A DNA stretch of 64,000 nt. Source: Propionivibrio hellwigii. GTDB lineage: Bacteria > Pseudomonadota > Gammaproteobacteria > Burkholderiales > Rhodocyclaceae. The stretch is from contig NZ_JBEUWX010000003.1 of the NCBI RefSeq assembly GCF_041770905.1, positions 186,001 through 250,000 on the forward strand, given 5' to 3'. Positions 1 through 6,413 of the stretch are shown here, piece after piece (within the stretch, counting starts at the first letter, position 1; the number at the start of each line of letters is the position of its first letter). Below the pieces are notes generated by a model, which was not told the DNA's origin, made no database searches, and was given only the letters and a program-made list of their open reading frames with translations. Both the position numbers and the translations under genes were made by a program.

Positions 1-2426
1 GTTTCAACACACAGCCGCCCGAAGGCGGCTGCCGGAAGAGCCGCAAATTCTCGACGGCGTTCTGGCTGTTTCAACACACAGCCGCCCGAAGGCGGCTGCC
101 GAAAAAATCCGCGATGAGGCGGCGCGGTTGCATGTTTCAACACACAGCCGCCCGAAGGCGGCTGCGCAGGCTGATGTCCGGCAGCAGTTCGGCATCCGGA
201 GTTTCAACACACAGCCGCCCGAAGGCGGCTGCGGCTTCTGCTGGCGCCCACATCCCCCATTGCTTGTTTCAACACACAGCCGCCCGAAGGCGGCTGCGAG
301 GTTGATTGGCGGCGCAGTGGTTGCAGTTCCGTTTCAACACACAGCCGCCCGAAGGCGGCTGCCAGCATCTGCGCGTCCGAATGTGGCGGTGCGCTACGTT
401 TCAACACACAGCCGCCCGAAGGCGGCTGCCGACGTGTCGGAATGGCGCTTTTTCGACCTGCAGGTTTCAACACACAGCCGCCCGAAGGCGGCTGCGTCCG
501 CGCAAAACTGGCGGCAACCCATCCAGTGGTTTCAACACACAGCCGCCCGAAGGCGGCTGCCCAAAATGCGGGGCGACAATATCGGCCATAGCGCGTTTCA
601 ACACACAGCCGCCCGAAGGCGGCTGCCTGGCGGATGCGCTCGTGGCACGCCTGAGCAATATCGTTTCAACACACAGCCGCCCGAAGGCGGCTGCACTGGT
701 TGACCGTTGCTTGGCTGCAAAAATTTAGTTTCAACACACAGCCGCCCGAAGGCGGCTGCCTCATTACGATGATTAATCTACAAAACCATCAGGTTTCAAC
801 ACACAGCCGCCCGAAGGCGGCTGCCTCCACACTGCCGCTATCAAGCGCATATAGGTCGTTTCAACACACAGCCGCCCGAAGGCGGCTGCTTGTCCTCAAT
901 AAACAGGGCAAACTCGGCCTGAGAGTTTCAACACACAGCCGCCCGAAGGCGGCTGCTCGATGGCCTGATCAACGGCAGGCTGGGCACGGAGTTTCAACAC
1001 ACAGCCGCCCGAAGGCGGCTGCTACTGGAGCCGGGCGGCATATTAGTTTTTAAGTGGTTTCAACACACAGCCGCCCGAAGGCGGCTGCTCTCAATCGAGA
1101 TTTTTTCGTGACCCTTACCGGCAACGTTTCAACACACAGCCGCCCGAAGGCGGCTGCCTACAAGGAACTTCCGACTATTACAGTACAAACCGAGTTTCAA
1201 CACACAGCCGCCCGAAGGCGGCTGCTCAGCCTGGCTGGCCGTAATATCATTCAGCCAACGTTTCAACACACAGCCGCCCGAAGGCGGCTGCCCGGCAATC
1301 CGACAGGTCTAATTCGTAACCACTTGTTTCAACACACAGCCGCCCGAAGGCGGCTGCCCGGCGCGCGCGGCGTCAATGACAACTTCTTGGTGTTTCAACA
1401 CACAGCCGCCCGAAGGCGGCTGCGCGCTCACACTCCGGGCGACCGAATGCTTACTTGCAGTTTCAACACACAGCCGCCCGAAGGCGGCTGCGCTGAGATG
1501 GCAATTCTGGTGGATGGTCTTCTTAGTTTCAACACACAGCCGCCCGAAGGCGGCTGCGCCACCGCCTGCACCATCACCGCGTCGTCCTGATGGTTTCAAC
1601 ACACAGCCGCCCGAAGGCGGCTGCACAAGCCGCAGCATGCCGTCTCCGTAAACAAGACCGTTTCAACACACAGCCGCCCGAAGGCGGCTGCAAATCTATT
1701 TTCCGATGCAAGATGCCAATGATCCGTTTCAACACACAGCCGCCCGAAGGCGGCTGCATTTTAACGACCTTGTTCTCGACAAAGTTTTCGGGTTTCAACA
1801 CACAGCCGCCCGAAGGCGGCTGCGCGGCGTTCAACTCATATTATGAACTGGTCAAAAAGTTTCAACACACAGCCGCCCGAAGGCGGCTGCCGATCCCCGA
1901 ATCGGTCACCGCGCGCCTCGGCAGTTTCAACACACAGCCGCCCGAAGGCGGCTGCCGCCGACGCCGGTGCCGGCATCGCGCCTACTCCCCGTTTCAACAC
2001 ACAGCCGCCCGAAGGCGGCTGCGGCGCCGGGCTGGCCGCAGCGGCAGCGGTTTTTAAGTTTCAACACACAGCCGCCCGAAGGCGGCTGCCGCCCCGGATC
2101 ATATCTACTATCGCGTGATTTACAGTTTCAACACACAGCCGCCCGAAGGCGGCTGCATGCCCTGGTGCTGCGCAGCCGCAAGCCTGAGGCCAGTTTCAAC
2201 ACACAGCCGCCCGAAGGCGGCTGCCCTGGATGTACGGCAGCCATGGCGTTAGGTCGTCGTGTTTCAACACACAGCCGCCCGAAGGCGGCTGCACGATCCC
2301 CGAATCGGTTACCGCGCGCCTCGGCAGTTTCAACACACAGCCGCCCGAAGGCGGCTGCGTGTGGCTTTTTCCTGTAAAAAACGCCGTGATTATAGTTTCA
2401 ACACACAGCCGCCCGAAGGCGGCTGC
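1..2426 (-). CRISPR. Type I-C CRISPR array, 37 repeats / 36 spacers, open at the left edge
   Basis: A 32-bp repeat occurs 37 times without a visible change, first at 1-32 and last at 2395-2426, with 36 unique spacers of 33-37 bp. On the plus strand the repeat starts GTTTCAACACACAG and then has the arms CCGCC and GGCGG around a short loop. Read on the minus strand it ends in TTGAAAC after a hairpin, the usual type I-C form. Transcription is therefore inferred on the minus strand, with the leader at the 2427 side and the oldest spacers toward position 1. The array starts exactly at base 1, so it may continue outside the window. Spacers 1891-1923 and 2293-2326 are near-duplicates. Perfect repeat identity over the whole array suggests an active or recently active system. 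Confidence 0.98.
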
Positions 2427-2620
2427 TCCGTGCCTAAAAACTCACGAAAAATCAAATAGATACCATCTACTTTTCGCTAACCTGTTTCAATGGCAAAGAG
2501 TCTGGTTAGTATAGCGCCCGCATTTACGCCATACAAACCATATAAATAACCCAATTGTGAAAGAACCCACAGCGTTCGCTAACCTGCCCGCATTTTTACG
2601 AGAACCAGCGGTCAGCGAAG
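2427..2620 (-). promoter_or_regulatory. CRISPR leader
   Basis: This is the 194-bp AT-rich stretch between the newest repeat and the cas2 stop codon. It should hold the array promoter and the signals for spacer integration. It contains two direct-repeat pairs: TTCGCTAACCTG at 2473-2484 and 2575-2586, and a GCCCGCATTT..ACG motif at about 2516-2528 and 2586-2600. The bases 2484-2491, read on the minus strand, spell ATTGAAAC, like a type I-C repeat end. No credible coding frame is seen. The assignment rests on position and repeat orientation. Confidence 0.75.
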
Positions 2621-2914
2621 CTAAATAACCAATGAATCCTTGAATATATCCATTGCCGGTTTCGCACCGTGATGCTCCACCTTGCCCCGCCATTTGCTGC
2701 CCAGATGATAAAAGCGCAGGCTGTCCGTCTCGGGCTTGAAAATATCGAGCAAACCAGCTTTCAGCTTCACCCACTGATCGGGCGCAATGTCGCATTCGAA
2801 TACGGAATATTGCACACGCACGCCGTAATCCAGACACAATTTGGCAACGCGCCGCAGCCTTGCCTGTCCTTCCCTGTCTTCAAGCGAAATATCATAAGTA
2901 ATCAGCATTAACAT
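2621..2914 (-). CDS. cas2: CRISPR-associated endonuclease/adaptation protein Cas2
   Basis: A 97-residue protein, the usual size of type I-C Cas2. It starts MLMLITYDIS, with the metal-site aspartate D8 at the end of the first beta strand, and continues with the ferredoxin-like fold typical of the family. Cas2 dimers bridge two Cas1 dimers in the complex that integrates new spacers. The gene lies next to the leader. It is separated from cas1 by about 270 bp of AT-rich DNA, which is unusual because cas1 and cas2 normally touch or overlap. That gap carries a Neisseriaceae-type uptake sequence and a perfect inverted repeat, so cas2 may have its own promoter. Confidence 0.97.
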   Translation of the reverse strand: MLMLITYDISLEDREGQARLRRVAKLCLDYGVRVQYSVFECDIAPDQWVKLKAGLLDIFKPETDSLRFYHLGSKWRGKVEHHGAKPAMDIFKDSLVI

Positions 2915-3099
2915 ATCGTTCTCATCAGCATTTCTTCAAATATAGTAAATGCATTGATTTTTCCGTAATAACGTTGCTGCGTTTTGCCGTGCTATTTATA
3001 TTTTCTGAGCTTTCCATCTTATATCGAAAAATGGCCTTCTTAAAGACCTAGAAGTTTCTGATATAAAACATCATTTTCTACAAGCTAAAACAAAATAAT

Positions 3100-3118
3100 G
3101 ATTTAACACCGTTAAATC
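3100..3118. promoter_or_regulatory. Perfect inverted repeat in the cas1-cas2 gap
   Basis: The arms GATTTAAC (3100-3107) and GTTAAATC (3111-3118) are perfectly inverted around a 3-base loop. They lie in the 269-bp AT-rich gap between cas1 and cas2, which otherwise holds no gene that I can see. The site could be an operator for a dimeric regulator or a small RNA hairpin. No terminator U-tract follows it on the minus strand. Its function is unknown. Confidence 0.4.
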
Positions 3119-3141
3119 CTTCCTTATCCCTTCAAATACTC

Positions 3142-3150
3142 TTCAGACGG
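3142..3150. other. DNA uptake sequence core (Neisseriaceae type)
   Basis: The bases 3142-3150 read, on the minus strand, CCGTCTGAA, 9 of 10 bases of the Neisseria uptake core. It lies in the cas1-cas2 gap. It belongs to a cluster of such sites that runs through the cas region and nearly stops beyond it. Confidence 0.6.
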
Positions 3151-3183
3151 TTTAATTACAAAGACTTGTTTAGAAAATACGCA

Positions 3184-4197
3184 CTATCTCATCAAAAATG
3201 GCGGATATTCCGCCAAATCCCCACGCAAATGGCGCGCCAACAGCATTGTCTGAATATACGGCAGCAAACCGATTTCCACTTCTTCACCCAAAAATGGATG
3301 CACAATTTTCTCTTGCTTCTTCGCTTGCAAAGACTGAAACACGAGCTTGCGCGCATCGGCTTTCAAGCTCACCGCGCCGCTTGCCTCGGTAACAAAATCC
3401 TGCGGTTTGATTTGCCCGCGGTTAATCAGCGATAGCACCAACCTGTCCGCCCACCACGCACGGAATTCTTCCAAAATATCCTGTGCCAAACTATCACGCC
3501 CCGGTCGGTCGGCATGCAGAAAGCCCACCTGCGGGTCAAGCCCCACGCCTTGCAGTGCACCGCTGATGTCCTTGCCCAACAGACTGTACACAAACGACAG
3601 CAGCGCATTCACCCCGTCTCTGGGCGGACGACGGTTGCGCCCGTCAAAAGAAAAGCCGCTTTTTTCGCTCAAAAGCTGCCCGAACACGCCGAAATAACGT
3701 GCCGCCGCATCGCCTTCAATGCCGCGCACCACGTCCAGCTCCGCCGCACCCTTCAACAGCCGCAGCGAAATGTTCAAAGCATCGACCGCACTTTGAATCG
3801 CTGCATTCTCGCCGTAATTGCGAATCTGCCGCTGAAGCACTCGCTTACCCGCCTGAATCTTTGCCGCAATGATATTGCGCGCAATCGGCACGGGATTTTG
3901 CTCCGACACCCGATACTGCGCCCGTCTCAGCAGCACATTGCCGCTCTGCCGTCCCTGAAGCCGCCCCAAATAACGCCCGTTTTCGGTAAAAAACGCCAAA
4001 TTCACATTATTTTCGCCGCAAAAACCCAGCAAAAACGGCGACACCAGCACATTCCCAAAACAGAAAATATGCCCGATGGAATGCACCGGCAACTGCGCCA
4101 CCTTCTTGCGCTCCAGCTCCACCACCAGCGTTTCCCGCTCCTTATGCAGATAACTGCCTTGGGTGGTGATATAGAGCGTGTTTTGCAGTTTGCGCAT
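3184..4197 (-). CDS. cas1: CRISPR-associated integrase Cas1 (type I-C)
   Basis: A 337-residue Cas1, the family's normal length. The metal-binding residues of the integrase site are visible: E161 in RGIEGDAA, H228 in GFLHADRPGRDS, and the acidic pair near E243. Cas1 catalyses the cut-and-join that inserts a protospacer at the leader-repeat junction, working with Cas2 and, in I-C systems, with Cas4. The N-terminal beta domain begins MRKLQNTLYITT. AAGGAA lies upstream of the start. The gene follows a 604-bp gap after cas4, where these two genes normally adjoin. That gap holds the creTA-like module, so cas1-cas2 transcription may depend on or be affected by it. Confidence 0.97.
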   Translation of the reverse strand: MRKLQNTLYITTQGSYLHKERETLVVELERKKVAQLPVHSIGHIFCFGNVLVSPFLLGFCGENNVNLAFFTENGRYLGRLQGRQSGNVLLRRAQYRVSEQNPVPIARNIIAAKIQAGKRVLQRQIRNYGENAAIQSAVDALNISLRLLKGAAELDVVRGIEGDAAARYFGVFGQLLSEKSGFSFDGRNRRPPRDGVNALLSFVYSLLGKDISGALQGVGLDPQVGFLHADRPGRDSLAQDILEEFRAWWADRLVLSLINRGQIKPQDFVTEASGAVSLKADARKLVFQSLQAKKQEKIVHPFLGEEVEIGLLPYIQTMLLARHLRGDLAEYPPFLMR

Positions 4198-4247
4198 GGG
4201 GAAATTCCTTGGGTTTGAACGCAGTTTTGGGGCGTTTAATAGGGGAG

Positions 4248-4314
4248 GGCTACCTGAAAAACGGTAGGTCGGAGTCTTGAATCCGACTCACGCAGATCGT
4301 GCAGACTGCCTGAA
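4248..4314. repeat. Uptake sequences and inverted repeat of Neisseriaceae type
   Basis: A block just upstream of cas1. It holds an Eikenella-dialect uptake sequence (11 of 12 bases at 4248-4258), an imperfect GTCGGA..TCCGAC inverted repeat at about 4268-4288, and a Simonsiella-like uptake sequence (11 of 12 bases at 4303-4314). Such mixtures are common between genes of oral Neisseriaceae. The block supports a foreign origin for the locus and holds no gene. Confidence 0.6.
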
Positions 4315-4322
4315 AACAGCAG

Positions 4323-4369
4323 GTAGCAACTGTATTTTTCACCCCATCGGGCAAAAATACAGTTGCTAC
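4323..4369. terminator. Strong 17-bp perfect stem-loop upstream of cas1
   Basis: The arms GTAGCAACTGTATTTTT (4323-4339) and its exact reverse complement (4353-4369) enclose a 13-base loop. The arms end in five T/A pairs, so the loop base is U/A-rich. The stem lies just downstream of the pseudo-crRNA on the minus strand and could end that transcript before cas1. It could also be a small mobile palindromic repeat of Neisseriaceae. Which of the two cannot be told from one copy. Confidence 0.55.
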
Positions 4370-4384
4370 TCTTGCCACATAGAC

Positions 4385-4488
4385 CAAATAAAAGTAAGTA
4401 CCGCCCCTAAAAAGAGGCAGTACCACTCAATCAAAATCAAACAAGAAATAATTAAGGTTTCAACACACAGATATAAAATACCTGAATT
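4385..4488 (-). ncRNA. CreA-like pseudo-crRNA: degenerate repeat, 33-nt pseudo-spacer, repeat-like hairpin
   Basis: On the minus strand, 4470-4457 spell CTGTGTGTTGAAAC, identical to the last 14 nt of the array repeat. This covers the presumed 11-nt 5' handle. A pseudo-spacer follows at 4456-4424, 33 nt long like the true spacers. A 10-bp hairpin with GU pairs comes next (arms 4423-4414 and 4407-4398), containing GGCGG as in the repeat stem, then a T-rich tail. A perfect TATAAT lies at 4495-4500 with TTTAAA 18 bp further upstream (4519-4524), which places the RNA start near 4488. Just upstream of the handle, A/T-rich arms could replace the GC stem. The seed CTTAATTATTT matches 4801-4811 behind a TTC PAM. 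Known CreA/CreR RNAs guide Cascade to repress promoters. The role here is inferred. Confidence 0.72.
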
Positions 4489-4494
4489 CATAAA

Positions 4495-4524
4495 ATTATA
4501 TTCCTAGATACCACCTCCTTTAAA
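4495..4524 (-). promoter_or_regulatory. Candidate promoter of the pseudo-crRNA
   Basis: A perfect -10 box TATAAT (minus strand, 4495-4500) and a TTTAAA -35-like box (4519-4524, four of six matches) are 18 bp apart. The predicted start, near 4488, gives a short 5' end of about 18 nt before the repeat handle. AAGGAGGTGG at about 4511-4520 also lies here and could instead be a ribosome site for a 41-codon frame (4366-4491). Its distance of about 22 nt to that ATG is too long. Confidence 0.5.
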
Positions 4525-4565
4525 AAGAAAAATACTAAACTTAATCATTAATATATCTTTTGGAT

Positions 4566-4730
4566 TCAAAAAAGTATACGGAGATGTTCATATACCCAAT
4601 AGACAAACGTCAAGATTGCCAACCTTGGAAGGTGAATAATCTGCCTTAAACCCTTAACACAAAATAAAAGCTCATCATCACCTTTCTTTTCTAGACGAAT
4701 TTTCCAGCTATGTTTGTTTCGATTAGCCAT
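4566..4730 (-). CDS. 54-aa basic/hydrophobic mini-protein, CreT-like toxin candidate
   Basis: This ORF starts MANRNKHSWKIRLEKKG. It has a strongly basic first third, then DDELLFCVKGLRQIIHL, then a hydrophobic aromatic end (AILTFVYWVYEHLRILF) that could lie in or on a membrane. AGGAG at 4741-4745 is 10 nt before the ATG, and a sigma70-type promoter lies at 4768-4796. It sits directly after cas4 and directly before the pseudo-crRNA, whose seed matches the DNA just upstream of this promoter. That is the place of the toxin gene in CreTA modules. I do not recognise the protein family, and toxicity is inferred from context only. It might instead be an accessory adaptation protein or an inhibitor. 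Confidence 0.6.
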   Translation of the reverse strand: MANRNKHSWKIRLEKKGDDELLFCVKGLRQIIHLPRLAILTFVYWVYEHLRILF

Positions 4731-4740
4731 TCTTTATTTT

Positions 4741-4764
4741 CTCCTGTTGCAAGATTTACAGGAG
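4741..4764 (-). promoter_or_regulatory. Hairpin that covers the ribosome site of the mini-gene
   Basis: On the minus strand, CTCCTGT (4764-4758) can pair perfectly with ACAGGAG (4747-4741) across a 10-base loop. The second arm contains the AGGAG ribosome site of the 54-codon gene. In the folded RNA translation should be weak. Translational damping of this kind fits a gene whose product must stay low, but the effect is an inference. Confidence 0.5.
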
Positions 4765-4767
4765 TCC

Positions 4768-4796
4768 ATAATAAGCCATCTCAAGCCATCTGTAAA
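4768..4796 (-). promoter_or_regulatory. Sigma70-type promoter of the mini-gene (and perhaps cas1-cas2)
   Basis: TTTACA (4791-4796) and TATTAT (4768-4773) are exactly 17 bp apart on the minus strand. Each matches five of six consensus bases. The predicted start is near 4761, about 30 nt before the 54-codon gene. The TTC PAM of the pseudo-crRNA target is separated from the -35 box by a single base, so a bound Cascade would cover the upstream polymerase contacts. Confidence 0.65.
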
Positions 4797-4797
4797 G

Positions 4798-4833
4798 TTC
4801 CTTAATTATTTATTGTATAAAATCCTGCCACAT
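4798..4833 (+). promoter_or_regulatory. Predicted Cascade target site of the pseudo-crRNA
   Basis: TTC at 4798-4800 is the established type I-C PAM. The plus strand from 4801 then matches the pseudo-spacer at positions 1-11 and 13-16. The mismatch at position 12 falls on one of the every-sixth bases that are flipped out in Cascade. Beyond position 16 the match decays (17, 19, 21 and 22 differ). A seed match with a poor distal match is what allows binding without Cas3 cleavage in CreTA-type systems. The site overlaps the cas4 stop codon. Confidence 0.65.
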
Positions 4834-5458
4834 ACCCCACACTCCTATCCCGTTTTCCCAGCAACTCCGGCTGGCAAATCTCCACCAGCGAGCAGGCTTT
4901 GCAGCGTTTGCCGTAGTCGGGTGGCGGAGTTTGACCGCTGTTTAGGAGTTCGCGTACGGCGGCGATGGTAGCGAGTGTTTGGGCGCGCAGGTCGTCTGAA
5001 AACGTGATGGGGACGCGGTGGCGGGTTTGCATATACCACAGCGCGCCCTCAGAGACGGTTTGCCCCGTCATTTCTTCCAAGCACAAGCCTTCGGCGCAGA
5101 GTTGAATTTCGTCCATCGGGTCGGGTTTGGGCTTGCCGCGTTTGTATTCCACGGGTTTCAGACGACCTGTTTTCGTTTCCACTTCCACCAAATCCAGCAC
5201 GCCACTGATACCCAACTTTTCCGCCGACACATGCACCGCCCGCTCAAAGCGCACGCCCTTGCGCGTTTCCGGCTCGCCCGAATCCACCCGCTCATGCAGC
5301 GCCTTGCCCTGCGCGGTCAAATAGTTCTCCGCCCACGCCTGCTCGTTGTGAATCAAGGCGCATTGGCGCGGACAGAAGGCGAAGTGTTGCAGAGCGGAAA
5401 GGGGGATCAGGCGCGTGTCCTGATTTTCCCCTTGGCTTTCGGTTGAAAGTGCGGTCAC
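4802..5458 (-). CDS. cas4: CRISPR-associated exonuclease Cas4 (type I-C)
   Basis: A 218-residue RecB-family nuclease with a 4Fe-4S cluster. Visible cysteines are C29 and C33 in FAFCPRQC and C186, C189 and C195 near the C-terminus. The nuclease residues are D89 in GVLDLVEVE, E104 and K106 in VEYKRG, and Q119. Cas4 trims prespacers and checks the PAM end for Cas1-Cas2. It carries a perfect 12-base uptake sequence of the N. mucosa dialect (5157-5168). A 94-bp gap with three hairpins separates it from cas7. Its stop codon lies inside the predicted pseudo-crRNA target. Confidence 0.96.
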   Translation of the reverse strand: MTALSTESQGENQDTRLIPLSALQHFAFCPRQCALIHNEQAWAENYLTAQGKALHERVDSGEPETRKGVRFERAVHVSAEKLGISGVLDLVEVETKTGRLKPVEYKRGKPKPDPMDEIQLCAEGLCLEEMTGQTVSEGALWYMQTRHRVPITFSDDLRAQTLATIAAVRELLNSGQTPPPDYGKRCKACSLVEICQPELLGKRDRSVGYVAGFYTINN

Positions 5459-5479
5459 AAAAAACTCCGTTTTTTGAAC

Positions 5480-5530
5480 GTTGGCTACGCCAACGGCTCC
5501 TAAGGAGCGAATAAATCACATAAGTGATTT
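5480..5530. repeat. Three consecutive hairpins between cas7 and cas4
   Basis: GTTGGC/GCCAAC (5480-5494), GCTCC/GGAGC (5496-5508) and AAATCAC/GTGATTT (5513-5530) follow one another in the 94-bp space between cas7 and cas4. They could stabilise the upstream Cascade mRNA, act as a processing site, or partly terminate transcription so that the adaptation genes are made at lower level. No clear U-tract follows on the minus strand. Confidence 0.5.
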
Positions 5531-5552
5531 ATGAGTATTTTTTTGAATATTT

Positions 5553-6392
5553 TTAGAAGCCGTCGATTTCCTGCGGAGTTAAACCATCAAGGTTTTCCAG
5601 TTCATAGTTACTGTCGGCATTCACTTTCAAGCTGCCGTGTACTTTGGCGGAAGAATATTGCCCTGCTTTGCTGTTATGTTCCCACCAGATAAGTTTCAGC
5701 ACCTGCATACTGCCTTCTGGGCGGGCGGATGATGCGTCGCCTTCAAAGAGTTTGGTGAGTACGGCTTTGATTTTCTCGGCATCGTCGTCTGAAAAGCCGG
5801 TGCGCTCGGCAAGCTGCGGCGACATCGCGCCGAAGGCAACGTACACGCCGTGATCGACGCGGTGTTTCATGCCCATGGTGTCGGAAGATTTTTTCGTGCC
5901 GTCGCCTTCGCCGCTGACGCTTTTGGTGATTTGTGTGCTGGTGATGTTAATCGGCTCGACACTGAATGCGGATTGAATGGTAACGGGTCCACGCACGGCG
6001 ATGGAAATGCCGCTGCTGCCGTCGCCGCTGAATGCGAAGACCTGTCCGAAGCTGCGTACATCCAGCCATTTTTCGCAGGCTTTTTTGGCGGTGTCGTCTT
6101 TGTTGGCTTTTTTGGCATTAAAAGCATCCGCCCCCAAGCCGACATCTTTGTCTTTGGCACGGTTGGCCAGGCTGGTCATGCCGTCGGTTTTCTTTTCGTC
6201 CGATTGCACAAAAATGCTCTCGCCACTGTCTTGCAGGCGGTCGCGGATTTTACGTTTCAGGCATACGTCGGTCATTTCGCCAAAGCCTTGGAAATCGGCA
6301 CGCGGGCGGTTGCCGTTTAAGGGGTCGCCGTTAGGATTGGCATTGGTAACTTTCAGGATTAAGGCAAAGTCGATTTTTTTGGTTAAGCTCAT
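5553..6392 (-). CDS. cas7c: Cascade backbone subunit Cas7 (Csd2, type I-C)
   Basis: A 279-residue Cas7 of the Csd2 family. It starts with the typical RRM strand and glycine loop (KIDFALILKVTNANPNGDPLNGNRPR). Several copies coat the crRNA spacer in Cascade. Downstream parts such as VRSFGQVFAFSG and SIAVRGPVTIQSAFSVEPI agree with the family. The gene follows cas8c by about 20 bp in the usual I-C order. It carries an uptake-sequence core at 5784-5793. The subunit flips every sixth crRNA base, which is relevant to the pseudo-crRNA match described upstream of the mini-gene. Confidence 0.97.
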   Translation of the reverse strand: MSLTKKIDFALILKVTNANPNGDPLNGNRPRADFQGFGEMTDVCLKRKIRDRLQDSGESIFVQSDEKKTDGMTSLANRAKDKDVGLGADAFNAKKANKDDTAKKACEKWLDVRSFGQVFAFSGDGSSGISIAVRGPVTIQSAFSVEPINITSTQITKSVSGEGDGTKKSSDTMGMKHRVDHGVYVAFGAMSPQLAERTGFSDDDAEKIKAVLTKLFEGDASSARPEGSMQVLKLIWWEHNSKAGQYSSAKVHGSLKVNADSNYELENLDGLTPQEIDGF

Positions 6393-6413
6393 CTTAGTTT
6401 TCCTTTAAATGGG

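Noticed and set aside
114..2514. Many long open frames in both directions through the CRISPR array
   Set aside because: They are translations of the repeat (recurring peptides such as STHSRPKAAA or FNTQPPEGGC) with spacers between; none is a gene.
2669..2911. Plus-strand frame opposite cas2
   Set aside because: It is a shadow of cas2, without family similarity or a ribosome site.
4277..4507. Plus-strand 76-codon frame through the pseudo-crRNA region
   Set aside because: It runs antisense through the stem-loop and repeat handle and has no ribosome site; the minus-strand features explain the region better.
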